DNA of 64,000 bases from DASZWJ01 sp963813895 (lineage in GTDB: Bacteria; Pseudomonadota; Gammaproteobacteria; JAURND01): the NCBI GenBank assembly GCA_963813895.1, contig CAWFAS010000001.1, forward strand, positions 310,001-374,000. Direction: 5' to 3'. The notes beneath the pieces were generated by a model, which saw nothing but the letters and a program-made list of their open reading frames with translations, ran no database searches and was not told where the DNA came from. Made by a program: the position numbers and the translations under genes. Shown piece by piece: positions 26,208-35,535 of this stretch. Position 1 is the stretch's first letter; each line of letters begins with the position of its first letter.

Positions 26208-26371
26208 GTGCCACTAGAGGCTGCCCCCTTCCTAACCTTCCCCCGCAAGCGGGGGAAGGGACTGGTTGGGTAGGATAAATTAAGTTATGCACCCAATCCA
26301 TACCTGGCTCGAGCAAGTCCCTTCCCCCGCTTGCGGGGAAAGGTTAGGAAGGGAGCAGCTTCTAGTGGCAC
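26208..26371. repeat. Palindromic repeat, family C, inside the sdh operon
   Basis: 164 bp. Ends GTGCCACTAG / CTAGTGGCAC; GC-rich subhairpins CCCCCGCAAGCGGGGG near each side, with arms CCCTTCCTAACCTTCCCCCG. It lies in the sdhA-sdhB gap, where an RNA hairpin this strong could change the relative expression of sdhB. Other copies: 27269, 37813, 54609, 56222. Confidence 0.9.
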
Positions 26372-26425
26372 CAAAGTACGTAAAGCATTAAAACATTAAC
26401 CATCACCACTCCCAGAGGTAGCAAT

Positions 26426-27199
26426 ATGGCCGATACCCAGCCGAACCCAAGCGCTAATTCCACTGTAAAGGAAGTGGGAGCTGTGCAGAATAAGCATTTA
26501 TATGTTTCTATCTATCGATATAATCCTGACGTGGATTCAGCGCCTTATATGAAGGATTATGAGGTGGATAGTGTCAATTTCCACGGGGTTATGATTTTAG
26601 ACGTGTTAGAGGCGCTGAAAATTCAAGATCCTAGCCTAACGTTCCGGCGCTCCTGCAGTGAGGGGGTTTGTGGCTCGGATGGTATGAATATCAATGGCAA
26701 GAATGGCCTGGCCTGTGTTACCTCGTTCCTAAATTTGAAGTCAGATAAAATCGTATTAAGACCGCTGCCAGGTTTTCCAGTTATTCGTGATTTAATTGTT
26801 GATATGACGCAGTTTTATCAGCAGTATGCAAAGGCTGAACCTTATTTACAAAATGATCAGCCCCCACCTGAAAAAGAGCGGTTACAATCCATTGAAGAAC
26901 GCGCCAAGCTTGATGGCCTTTATGAGTGCATTTTATGCGCTTGTTGCTCTAGCTCATGTCCTTCTTATTGGTGGAATCCCGACAAGTTCTTGGGTCCGGC
27001 CGCTTTGTTGTGGGCCAATCGTTTTATTTCCGACAGCCGCGACACTAAAAAACGCGAACGGCTGGAAAACCTGGAAGACCCTTATAAAGTATTTCGCTGC
27101 CGTAGTATTATGAATTGCGTAGATGTTTGTCCGAAAGGTTTGAACCCAACTAAAGCGATTGCACATATTCGTGATGAGATGATGAAGGAGTCGGTGTAA
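26426..27199 (+). CDS. sdhB: Succinate dehydrogenase iron-sulfur subunit
   Basis: 257 aa from ATG 26426 with GAGG upstream. All three cluster motifs are present: CSEGVCGSDGMNINGKNGLAC ligands for 2Fe-2S (residues about 75-95), CILCACCSSSCP for 4Fe-4S and CRSIMNCVDVCPKGLNP for 3Fe-4S. The N-terminal ~20 residues are a polar extension. It links flavin and quinone sites of complex II. Confidence 0.97.
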   Translation: MADTQPNPSANSTVKEVGAVQNKHLYVSIYRYNPDVDSAPYMKDYEVDSVNFHGVMILDVLEALKIQDPSLTFRRSCSEGVCGSDGMNINGKNGLACVTSFLNLKSDKIVLRPLPGFPVIRDLIVDMTQFYQQYAKAEPYLQNDQPPPEKERLQSIEERAKLDGLYECILCACCSSSCPSYWWNPDKFLGPAALLWANRFISDSRDTKKRERLENLEDPYKVFRCRSIMNCVDVCPKGLNPTKAIAHIRDEMMKESV

Positions 27200-27268
27200 T
27201 TTCCTTTTCACTTGCGGCTGAGGGATTTATTTAAAGTATCTTTTTTGACGAGAAAAACCATGTAAAGC

Positions 27269-27344
27269 GCCACTAGAAGCTGCCCCCTTCCTAACCTTCC
27301 CCCGCTTGCGGGGGAAGGTTAGGAAGGGAGCAGCTTCTAGTGGC
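27269..27344. repeat. Palindromic repeat, family C (short, near-perfect hairpin)
   Basis: 76 bp, GCCACTAGAAGCTGCCCCCT and its complement, with CCCCCGCTTGCGGGGG in the centre. It appears to be family C without the middle spacer seen at 26208. It lies between sdhB and sucA and could act as a terminator or processing site. Confidence 0.9.
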
Positions 27345-27404
27345 AATAATTCTGTAAACTAATTAATTAATAAACAATAAATTTTCCAATGAGACTTTCC
27401 TAGT

Positions 27405-30209
27405 ATGTCAAATTCAGATATGCATTCGCTTTCCTCCGACTCCTACTTATATGGTGGTAATGCTGATTACCTAGAAGAACTTTATGACCTTTTCCTAAAA
27501 AACCCTGAATCAGTCGATACCAAATGGCGGGAATATTTTCAAAAACTATCCCAAGCTGGGTCACCGGATGTCTCGCATGCAGATATCCGCAAACAATTTT
27601 TGCAGTTAGCAAAACAGCCACAAGCACGCCAAGTCAGCAGTAACGATGCTATATTTGAGCGAAAACAGGCAGCGGTTAATAAATGGATTAATGCCTATCG
27701 AGAATATGGACATTTAGCTGCAAAAATAAACCCGCTGGGGCAGGTGAGACCCCATCCCGCGCAATTGAAATTATCCTATTATCCCGATTTAAACCTCCAG
27801 GATTATGACCAAGTTTTCCGTACAGAATCGTTATTTCCAGAGGGTAAGGCACCGCTGCGCGACATTATTGCCAAATTAGAAGCAACCTACTGCGGTAGCC
27901 TTGGTTCTGAATATAGGTACATGTCCAATTTGGAAGAAGCGGAATGGATACGTCAACGATTAGAACAACCCAGACCTGAGTTATCTGCTGAAGAAAAGCG
28001 CGAAATTTTACGATCGTTGATTGCAGCCGATGGCCTCGAAAAATATCTAGCGCATAAATATGTAGGACAAAAACGTTTTTCTCTGGAAGGCGGTGATAGC
28101 TTCATTCCCTTTGTACATACAGTAAACGAGCAAGCCTCGGCGCAAGGTGTCAAGGAAATACTGGTCGGTATGGCCCACCGTGGCCGCTTGAATATTCTGA
28201 TCAACATTTTTGGTAAGCCGGTTGAAGAGCTATTTCAGGAATTTGAAGGACGTAAAGATTTTGGTTTAACCTCGGGGGACGTGAAATATCATTTGGGTTA
28301 TTCTTCTGACGTGGTCACCAAATCCGGACCTCTGCATTTGATGCTGGCCTTTAATCCATCACACCTAGAAGTAATATCTGCGGTGCTGATGGGTTCAGTC
28401 CGAGCCAGGCAGGAAAGACTGGGTCGGCAGCATCCTCTTGAAGTCATGGGATTAGTGGTACATGGTGATGCTTCTTTTGCTGGCCAAGGCATAGTGCAAG
28501 AGACGCTTAACATGTCGCAGACTAACGCCTATCAAATTGCGGGCGCCTTACACATTGTCATTAATAATCAAGTGGGTTTTACCACTAGCGATCCTAAGGA
28601 TGCGCGTTCCAGCCTATATTGTACGGATCCAGCTAAAATGATTGATTCACCCATCTTTCACGTCAATGGGGATGATCCAGAAGCGGTGGTATTCACTGCG
28701 CGGCTGGCTACCGAATATCGTTCTCGATTTCGCAAAGATGTGGTGGTGGATTTAGTTTGTTATCGCCGTTTGGGGCACAATGAGGCAGATGAACCTATAG
28801 CTACCCAACCCTTAATGTATCAGTTTATTCGCCAGCATAAAGTTCCCTATGAATTATATGCCAAACAACTCATTGCCCAAAAAATATGTACCGCCGAGGA
28901 AGTGGCCGAATGGATAAAATCCTATCGTGATCTACTGGATACCGGTGCATCCGCAGTACAAATCAAGCCCGACGGTTTAGCCTCTAAATACGCTGCCAAT
29001 TGGATGCCATATCATGATCAAGTCTGGTCAACGCCGGTATACACCGCAGTGACGCAATCACGATTAGTGACGTTAGGCGAAAAGCTGGCGGAATTGCCAG
29101 CCGGTTTTGAAGTGCAAAGACAGGTTAGGCATACTTTGGCGGTGCGTACCCAAATGACGCACGGTGAATTGCCCCTGGATTGGGGTTTTGCGGAAATCTT
29201 GGCTTATGCAAGCTTGTTAGATGAGGGTTACTCCGTTCGCATGTCCGGTGAAGATTGTCGTCGTGGTACGTTTGCCCATCGTCAGGCGGTATTGCACGAT
29301 CAAAAAACGGGTAACGCTTATACTCCGTTAGCACAGATAGCCAAAGCGCCCGTGATGTTTAAAATTTATGATTCTTTATTATCAGAAATGGGTACCATGG
29401 GGTTTGAATACGGCTATGCCAGCACCGATCCACAAACCCTGGTATTGTGGGAAGCCCAGTATGGTGATTTCGCCAATGGCGCTCAGGTCATTATGGACCA
29501 GTTTATCAGTTCGGCGTGGCAGAAATGGCGTACCTTGTGCGGACTGACGCTATTATTACCTCATGGATATGAAGGCTCAGGTCCCGAACATACTTCTGCG
29601 CGCCTAGAGCGTTATTTGCAACTGTGCGCACAGAAAAATATGCAAGTGTGTGCACCCACTACCCCTGCGCAAATTTTCCACTTGTTACGACGCCAAATAA
29701 TACGACCCTATCGCACGCCGCTGATTGTCATGACACCCAAAAGTATGTTACGTCATAAACTGGCAGTGTCGCCCCTGAGTGCTTTAAGTCAAGGACAATT
29801 CCAACTGGTGATTCCAGAAATTGAGGATATTAACCCAGAACAGGCAAGACGAGTCATATTATGCAGCGGTAAGGTCTTCTATGATTTGCTGCAAAAACGT
29901 CGGGAACAGGCTATTAAAGATATAGCCATCATTCGTATCGAACAGCTTTATCCTTTCCCACGTGATGAATTGCAAGAGCAGCTCAAGCGCTATAAAAATA
30001 CTAAAGATGTGATTTGGTGCCAGGAAGAACCTGAAAATCAAGGCCCCTGGTATATCATGCGCCATCGCTTTGAAGCTTGCTTAGCCAAAGGACAACGACT
30101 GCACTTTGCAGGCAGACCCTCGGCAGCAGCTCCTGCGGTTGGTTATATGAAATTACATGTGAAACAGCAGGCGGATTTAATTAATCTAGCTTTGGATTTG
30201 AAGGCGTAG
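27405..30209 (+). CDS. sucA: 2-oxoglutarate dehydrogenase E1 component
   Basis: 934 aa, the E. coli length. N-terminal lysine-rich E2-binding stretch (YLEELYDLFLKNPESVDTKW), active-site HRGRLNILINIFGK, GDASFAGQGIVQETLNMS, thiamine-binding NNQVGFTTS and GDDPEAVV, and LPHGYEGSGPEHTSARLERY. It decarboxylates 2-oxoglutarate and loads the succinyl group on SucB. It follows sdhB after 205 bp and sucB follows after 58 bp. lpdA and sucCD are not in the window. Confidence 0.97.
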   Translation: MSNSDMHSLSSDSYLYGGNADYLEELYDLFLKNPESVDTKWREYFQKLSQAGSPDVSHADIRKQFLQLAKQPQARQVSSNDAIFERKQAAVNKWINAYREYGHLAAKINPLGQVRPHPAQLKLSYYPDLNLQDYDQVFRTESLFPEGKAPLRDIIAKLEATYCGSLGSEYRYMSNLEEAEWIRQRLEQPRPELSAEEKREILRSLIAADGLEKYLAHKYVGQKRFSLEGGDSFIPFVHTVNEQASAQGVKEILVGMAHRGRLNILINIFGKPVEELFQEFEGRKDFGLTSGDVKYHLGYSSDVVTKSGPLHLMLAFNPSHLEVISAVLMGSVRARQERLGRQHPLEVMGLVVHGDASFAGQGIVQETLNMSQTNAYQIAGALHIVINNQVGFTTSDPKDARSSLYCTDPAKMIDSPIFHVNGDDPEAVVFTARLATEYRSRFRKDVVVDLVCYRRLGHNEADEPIATQPLMYQFIRQHKVPYELYAKQLIAQKICTAEEVAEWIKSYRDLLDTGASAVQIKPDGLASKYAANWMPYHDQVWSTPVYTAVTQSRLVTLGEKLAELPAGFEVQRQVRHTLAVRTQMTHGELPLDWGFAEILAYASLLDEGYSVRMSGEDCRRGTFAHRQAVLHDQKTGNAYTPLAQIAKAPVMFKIYDSLLSEMGTMGFEYGYASTDPQTLVLWEAQYGDFANGAQVIMDQFISSAWQKWRTLCGLTLLLPHGYEGSGPEHTSARLERYLQLCAQKNMQVCAPTTPAQIFHLLRRQIIRPYRTPLIVMTPKSMLRHKLAVSPLSALSQGQFQLVIPEIEDINPEQARRVILCSGKVFYDLLQKRREQAIKDIAIIRIEQLYPFPRDELQEQLKRYKNTKDVIWCQEEPENQGPWYIMRHRFEACLAKGQRLHFAGRPSAAAPAVGYMKLHVKQQADLINLALDLKA

Positions 30210-30267
30210 ACACAGTCTTTCTATTAATTAAATGTAATGCACCATCAATAAATAAAAGGAAACACCC

Positions 30268-31464
30268 ATGAGCATCGAAGTCAAAGTACCCTCATTGCCT
30301 GAATCAGTTGCTGATGCCACAGTGGCTCAGTGGCTTAAAAAAGCCGGGGATGTGGTGAAGCGTGATGAAACTATTTTAGAATTAGAGACTGATAAGGTTA
30401 TGTTGGAAGTTCCGGCTCCTCAGGATGGTGTGTTGGAAGTCATTCTCAAACCTGTGGGCAGTACCGTATCGGCTCAAGAGGTATTGGCCACTATCAAGGC
30501 AGGGGCGGCACCTGTACAACAATCTCCCGCTAAAGAACAAGCTAAAGAGTCGGTTGTCGCACAACCCCCATCCTCCTCATTAACAACTGAACTTAGCCCT
30601 GCCGTGCGACGTGTAGTCGCCGAACATGGCGTTGATGTAACTCAACTCAAAGGTACGGGTAAGGATGGTCGGATAACTAAAGAAGATGTGATGGAGCGAA
30701 TTAAAACCGCTTCAGCAACCGACACTTCTATCCCTGAAACCTCCGCTCCAGCCCTATCGGGTGATCGTCCCGATAAACGCGTACCCATGTCACGCCTACG
30801 AGCACGAATTGCCGAACGCTTGGTGGAAGCACAGCATAATGCGGCTATGTTGACCACGTTTAATGAAGTGAATATGCAACCCATAATGGATTTGCGTGCC
30901 CGATATAAAGATGTCTTTGAAAAAAATCAAGGCGTTAAATTAGGGTTTATGTCCTTTTTTGTCAAAGCGACCATTGAAGCTTTAAAACGTTTTCCGGTGG
31001 TAAACGGTTCTATTGATGGTAACGATGTTGTTTACCATGGCTATTATGATATCGGTATTGCCGTCTCTACTTCCCGCGGTTTGGTGGTTCCTATTTTACG
31101 GGATGCCGATGCCATGAGCATGGCCAATATTGAAAAGCAAATAGCGATTTATGCTGAAAAAGCACGTGATGGCAAATTAACCTTGGAAGAAATGACCGGC
31201 GGTACTTTCACCATTACTAATGGTGGTATCTTTGGCTCGATGTTATCCACACCCATCATTAATGCCCCGCAATGTGCTATTTTAGGCATGCATAATATTG
31301 TGAAACGTCCTGTGGTTGAAAATGACCAGATTGTCATCCGCCCGATTATGTATGTAGCGATGTCTTACGATCACCGCTTAATTGACGGGCGCGAGTCGGT
31401 GAGTTTCTTGTTGACTATTAAGCAGATGCTGGAAGATCCAAGCCGGTTGGTATTGGGGGTTTAA
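30268..31464 (+). CDS. sucB: Dihydrolipoyl succinyltransferase (E2 of 2-oxoglutarate dehydrogenase)
   Basis: 398 aa with the standard layout: lipoyl domain (lipoyl Lys in ELETDKVMLEVPA near residue 43), an Ala/Pro/Glu linker, peripheral-subunit-binding domain (LSPAVRRVVAEHGVDVTQLK, residues about 109-145) and catalytic domain ending in MSYDHRLIDGRESV with the active-site His and Asp. An AAAAGGAAA site precedes ATG 30268. It is the last gene of the sdh-suc cluster. Confidence 0.97.
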   Translation: MSIEVKVPSLPESVADATVAQWLKKAGDVVKRDETILELETDKVMLEVPAPQDGVLEVILKPVGSTVSAQEVLATIKAGAAPVQQSPAKEQAKESVVAQPPSSSLTTELSPAVRRVVAEHGVDVTQLKGTGKDGRITKEDVMERIKTASATDTSIPETSAPALSGDRPDKRVPMSRLRARIAERLVEAQHNAAMLTTFNEVNMQPIMDLRARYKDVFEKNQGVKLGFMSFFVKATIEALKRFPVVNGSIDGNDVVYHGYYDIGIAVSTSRGLVVPILRDADAMSMANIEKQIAIYAEKARDGKLTLEEMTGGTFTITNGGIFGSMLSTPIINAPQCAILGMHNIVKRPVVENDQIVIRPIMYVAMSYDHRLIDGRESVSFLLTIKQMLEDPSRLVLGV

Positions 31465-31509
31465 AACCACCTTCTTTGAACCTCTCTTAGAGTTTATTTA
31501 ACTGTTTTA

Positions 31510-31641
31510 GCCAAAAATAGCTGCTGTATCAAAGCCAAAAATGGCTACTGTATGAGGAGGAAGCGCATTGGACACGCTGTGAATACGTCCATGCACGCTC
31601 GACGGTTTCGTCCATGAAACCGACGGTCCAATGCTCCCTTC
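31510..31641. repeat. Tandem direct repeat and palindrome after sucB
   Basis: GCCAAAAATAGCTGCTGTAT at 31510 recurs with two changes at 31534 (24-bp period). It is followed by arms GAAGCGCATTGGAC (31559-31572) and GTCCAATGCTCCCTTC (31626-31641) around an inner hairpin CGGTTTC...GAAACCG (31603-31622). No gene in 31465-31673. It could end the suc transcript. Confidence 0.55.
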
Positions 31642-31673
31642 TCACACAGTTTATTTTCCTAAACTGTATTGCG

Positions 31674-31951
31674 CTATCCGATGCACACATTTGTAATTAC
31701 TAGAAATGCTGAGTACGTCGTTCCTGCTTTACCGAATTATCCTAAAACATCAGCCTATCAAGCAGGAATCTAGTGCCCGCCTTTCCAACGGAACGCACGA
31801 ATGCCAGTCATAACTGTTTATTGCTACTTCACTTTACTTGAAAGTTAGACACTGGATTCCCGCTTGATAGGCTGATGTTTTAGGATAATTCAGTAAAGCG
31901 GGGACGACGAACTCTAATTCTGGCGGCTAAAAAAATGTGTGCATCCGGTAG
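31674..31951. mobile_element. MITE-like non-coding element, copy 2
   Basis: 278 bp, nearly identical along its length to the copy at 17161-17440, with ends CTATCCGATGCACACATTT and a slightly altered right end CATCCGGTAG. The flanks (CTGTATTGCG left, CAATATGATA right) do not match, so no target duplication is visible; either it is old or one flank was lost. It separates sucB from the effector-like gene. Confidence 0.85.
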
Positions 31952-32027
31952 CAATATGATAGGTAAATTATAAACCGTCAGATCAAGTTTGAAGTTTTAC
32001 AACTTAGGACCATGGTGAAATCCGGAT

Positions 32028-32921
32028 TTATGTCTCTGTTGGAGAATGTGATGTAGATGGTTCTCGCTCCTTATTGAGGTCCTCCATTTCTATTTGATCT
32101 TTTTGCAAATCCTCTAATTTGCCCTTAGGTCTACTAGGGTGTTTTTGCCAAAATGTTGTATGTCGGTCTTGAACTCCTTGTGTCTTTTTTTGCTCATCCT
32201 GCTCATCTTTTAAACCCCTGTCATACTGTCGTTGCGGTTCATTAATTTCTTTATCAGGTTTTGGTTCTTCTACACCAGCATAATGAAAAATGTGAGATAG
32301 ACTCTGTTCATCCAACGGCGTTGTTAAGGACGAAGACGTTAAAGCGTTCTTTATTTCATACTTTTGGAGATTTATTTTATATTCTTCGGTTGCTTCTGTG
32401 GTTTTCTTTAGCAAAGATTCATAACTTTGTTTCTCACTCTTAAGCAGACCCAACAAGTTCCATATTACTCGATCCTTATCTTTATCAGGGTGATTACACT
32501 GAATAACATCTATACTAAATAGAGTCTCGCTAAGCTTTAAACACACAGGAGGGAAAAACTTGTTTAAACGCCCACGCGACTTATTACGTTGAAAGTTAGA
32601 TACATCTGAATTTATTTCATCTGCTAAAACTCTACCTATTTTATTTAAAAGATTTTCCCCACGTATAGTACCATGCAAGGCTATAGCTACGTAGGTAACT
32701 TCAATCTTTAAGCGAAGATCCTCTAAAGCTGAGCATCCTTTTTGATCATTTAAGTCTTTAAGTATGTTTTCTAAATACTTTTTGAACTTCTTGGTATTGG
32801 GAATAGATTCGTCTTCATGTCCTACTAACATAGCTTCGAGCGCGCTCAATAAACCAATTTCGCCGCTAATAGCAGTTAAAAGCTTGTTAATCAATTTTTG
32901 GGAGCTAGCTGAACGGGGCAT
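32028..32921 (-). CDS. Orphan hydrophilic protein, candidate secreted effector
   Basis: 297 aa; I recognise no family. Residues 1-185 are mixed helical (LINKLLTAISGEIGLLSALE, NILKDLNDQKGCSALEDLRL, LINKIGRVLADE-like segments). Residues 160-195 are likely coiled coil (LLKSEKQSYESLLKKTTEAT). From about residue 215 the chain is disordered and rich in Glu, Lys, Gln and Asp, ending EREPSTSHSPTET. A Glu-rich patch followed by small polar residues at the C-terminus resembles Dot/Icm type IV effector tails, but no secretion gene is in the window. It is flanked by a MITE-like element and a group II intron, an accessory setting. A start at ATG 32921 is preceded by AGGT. Confidence 0.6.
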   Translation of the reverse strand: MPRSASSQKLINKLLTAISGEIGLLSALEAMLVGHEDESIPNTKKFKKYLENILKDLNDQKGCSALEDLRLKIEVTYVAIALHGTIRGENLLNKIGRVLADEINSDVSNFQRNKSRGRLNKFFPPVCLKLSETLFSIDVIQCNHPDKDKDRVIWNLLGLLKSEKQSYESLLKKTTEATEEYKINLQKYEIKNALTSSSLTTPLDEQSLSHIFHYAGVEEPKPDKEINEPQRQYDRGLKDEQDEQKKTQGVQDRHTTFWQKHPSRPKGKLEDLQKDQIEMEDLNKEREPSTSHSPTET

Positions 32922-33555
32922 AATTTTGACCTATCTATTTTAAATGATTGATAATCCTATCATGTTATTCTCAAAGCAATCTTAGCTGTTTCCTTTTTAG
33001 TTTTCTGCGACCCTGCAGTATAACGCACTGATAAATATTAAAAAATATATCTACCGATAATAACAATAAAAAGAAAACTTGGTGCGCCACGAAAGCACCA
33101 CTCTGCTAGCAGCTGGAAGTGCTGCCGAGAAAGTGCTGACCCAGCACATTTCGTATCTAGCCTTGGGCATGTTGCAGTAATGTAACAGGTTAAGCGTAGG
33201 CAGGAAAAATTGCAGGCCGTAAGCGCAAGCTGAAGTGATTGAGCTCCGAAAAGTTTAACGTTAGGAATGGCCGATGGTCTCAAGTTACCAGAAGGCAACA
33301 TTACCTAAATCACGATGGGCAGAGTTAGGTAACATCCTCGGGGTCTTAGAGCATGGCATGCAATAAAAGTAGAAGGGTGAACGTGGGAGGTCCAGATAGA
33401 TCTCAGAAGGACAGTAGTATCGGGGAACAAGCCTCAAAAACAAGGACCTCGAAAAGTCTATCGGGAAGTCAGATGTGTCGTAGTACCGACGAAGCGAAGT
33501 AACGAGCGTGGAGGGAAGGACACTGGGTAAATATACTCTGAGTAGAGGAGACGTC

Positions 33556-34872
33556 ATGGAGTTCACAGAAAACTCAATACTGACGGAAATGAAATTGAAA
33601 AGAATAGCGGCACTATCAGCAGCGAACCCTGATATGGTATTCACGCACGTGATCCACCATATCAATGAGGAATCACTGCGGGCATGCTTCCATGAGCTGG
33701 ATGGACAGAAGGCAATTGGGAGTGATGGGGTAGACAAAGCAAGCTACGGAGAACAATTGGATGATAATCTGAAGAATTTAATGGGTCGGATGAAACGCAT
33801 GGCTTACATCCCCGGGCCAGTACGACAAGTGCTGATTCCGAAGGATGGGAAACCAGGCGCGACGCGCCCATTAGGTATCAGCAATTTCGAAGATAAAATC
33901 ATCCAGCGGATGATGCATAAAGTATTGGAAAGCATCTATGAGCCATTATTCCACGAAAATTCCTATGGGTTTCGACCTGGAAGAAGCTGTCATGATGCGA
34001 TCGAAGATCTGTATGCTTATCTGAGTACACACGTAGTAGAAACAGTGATTGATGTTGATCTATCGAATTACTTCGGCAGTATCTCACACGAAAGAGTGAT
34101 GGAGATTATCAGCAAAAAGATCAGCGATCCAAGATTAATACGTTATCTGATGAGAATGTTTAAATCAGGTGTATTAACCGAAGGGGAGCTGACGATAAGT
34201 GATGAAGGGGTCACCCAAGGTTCGGGTTGCAGCCCCATCATCGCAAATATATTTGCTCACGAAGTAATCGATGAATGGATGGAAGAAACGGTAAAACCAC
34301 ACTGTACGGGCAAGGTGAAAATGGTACGGTACGCTGATGATATTGTCATCTGCTGTCAATATAATCAAGATGCAGAACGTATCAAAGTAGCCTTGGGTCG
34401 TCGCCTTGCAGAATACGGGTTGAAAATGAACGAGGATAAAACTAAACTCGTAAAATTCTCCAAACGTAGCAAACAACGTGGCGAGGCGCAGGAAACATTT
34501 GATTTTCTGGGATTCACATTTTATATCGGTAAGTCTCGCAAGGGATACTACCTCATAAAAATGAAAACCAACGGCAAGAGACTTCGATCGAAGCTAAAGA
34601 AAGTCAATGACTGGGCCCGTAAAATCAGGAATAGAACATCACTGAAACAAATAATGAAAACTGCGGCTGCAAAATTGAGAGGTCATATCCAGTATTATGG
34701 AGTATCTCACAACTATGCATACGTTAAAATATTTGCTCACAAAGTGAAGAGAATTCTATTCAAGTGGCTCAACCGCAGGAGTCAACGAAAATCATTTAAT
34801 TGGGAGCAATTCCAAACGTTTCTAGACAGAGTAGCGTTTCCAAAAGCAAAAATATGTCACAAGCTTTTCTAG
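33556..34872 (+). CDS. ltrA: Group II intron reverse transcriptase/maturase
   Basis: 438 aa from ATG 33556, which has AGAGGAG 5-6 nt upstream; the longer frame to 33508 is intron RNA. RT blocks: GSDGVDKASYG, RPLGISNFEDKIIQ, SYGFRPGRSCHDA, VIDVDLSNYFGSI, TQGSGCSPIIANIF, and the catalytic MVRYADDIVI (YADD), then FDFLGFTF. A maturase X domain follows (residues ~350-438, LRGHIQYYGVSHNYAYV). It ends without a DNA-binding/HNH endonuclease zinc motif, so retrohoming would have to use nicks or replication forks. Intact, no frameshift. Confidence 0.93.
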   Translation: MEFTENSILTEMKLKRIAALSAANPDMVFTHVIHHINEESLRACFHELDGQKAIGSDGVDKASYGEQLDDNLKNLMGRMKRMAYIPGPVRQVLIPKDGKPGATRPLGISNFEDKIIQRMMHKVLESIYEPLFHENSYGFRPGRSCHDAIEDLYAYLSTHVVETVIDVDLSNYFGSISHERVMEIISKKISDPRLIRYLMRMFKSGVLTEGELTISDEGVTQGSGCSPIIANIFAHEVIDEWMEETVKPHCTGKVKMVRYADDIVICCQYNQDAERIKVALGRRLAEYGLKMNEDKTKLVKFSKRSKQRGEAQETFDFLGFTFYIGKSRKGYYLIKMKTNGKRLRSKLKKVNDWARKIRNRTSLKQIMKTAAAKLRGHIQYYGVSHNYAYVKIFAHKVKRILFKWLNRRSQRKSFNWEQFQTFLDRVAFPKAKICHKLF

Positions 34873-34902
34873 CCTGTGGGTAGTCGTAAATGTATTTATC
34901 CT

Positions 34903-34935
34903 GAGCCTATTGCCTTAATAGGGCACGATGGGTTC
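34903..34935 (+). ncRNA. Group II intron domain V
   Basis: GAGCCTATTGC... ...GCACGATGGGTTC: a 33-nt hairpin with the AGC catalytic triad near its 5' side and the usual closing GAGCC/GGGTTC pairing. It lies 30 bp after the maturase stop, where domain V is expected. Confidence 0.75.
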
Positions 34936-35164
34936 TAACGAGGGGGCGGCGAACAACTAACGAAGAACGTCGCTCTACTCAATATAGGTTTAATTTTGAG
35001 ATAGTGTTTTCGTTGCATAGCCCGCATCCGTGTAAATTGGTATGCTATGTCCCATTTTGCACACACAAATCAACTAGGCTAAACCAATCCCATGGTAATC
35101 CCTAATAAAATTCAACAACATTTTTGCCATCTTGAACATCATAGAAGATGGGCACAGACTATGA

Positions 35165-35283
35165 GGAATAATCGGAGCCACGCGCGTCAGCAAGTGTTGC
35201 CCAAGCTGGTGCGCTCTTTGACGGAAGGTGATAGATGAAGCTTGGGCAACACTTGCTGACGCGCGTGGCTCGGATTTATTCTT
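35165..35283. repeat. Long-arm palindrome upstream of folA
   Basis: Arms of about 40 bp (GAGCCACGCGCGTCAGCAAG then TGTTGCCCAAGCT, and complement) around a ~30-bp loop. Only copy seen in the window. The arms are more GC-rich than the surroundings. Confidence 0.85.
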
Positions 35284-35391
35284 ACTAATAGTGTCATCTT
35301 TATACTAACTGAAGCCTCATCAGAATATCTTCGATATTATCTTTTCCTGCCTTAGGCAGGGTACGATTAACAAGATACCCTCCTGTACTAT

Positions 35392-35421
35392 GGGCGTTGT
35401 TGAATTATTCAACAATGCCCC
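35392..35421. repeat. Short hairpin, family F end sequence
   Basis: GGGCGTTGTTGAAT / ATTCAACAATGCCC with almost no loop. It shares its arms with the outer ends of the nested repeat at 22120-22372, so it may be the empty form of that family. Confidence 0.7.
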
Positions 35422-35535
35422 TACATGGATGTATTTACAGCGTGCCCGCAGAGCCCGCAGCTCTACAGCAGCCGTGTATAGGCACTGAAATTATAAGCAC
35501 ATAGTCTCAAGATGTAGGTTTTAAAGGACTGCCAG

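Larger units (their letters stand above)
33082..34985 (+). mobile_element. Group II intron, apparently complete
   Basis: The 5' end GTGCGCC at 33082 starts a structured ~450-bp leader (domains I-III), the maturase gene sits in domain IV, and a domain V-like 33-mer (34903-34935) is followed by a domain VI-like hairpin ending CTACTCAATAT about 34985. The boundaries are by motif, the 3' one approximate. About 1.9 kb. The flanking DNA is non-coding, with no obvious interrupted gene. Confidence 0.8.
34986..35535. other. 550-bp gene-free region between intron and folA
   Basis: I see no gene. It holds a CCATCTT/AAGATGG hairpin (35129-35153), the large palindrome at 35165-35283, a CTGCC/GGCAG hairpin near 35348 and the GTTGTTGAAT hairpin at 35392-35421. 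Confidence 0.6.

Noticed and set aside
26208..26371. CRISPR-like repeats
   Set aside because: The repeats are inverted, dispersed and of variable length, not direct repeats with regular spacers.
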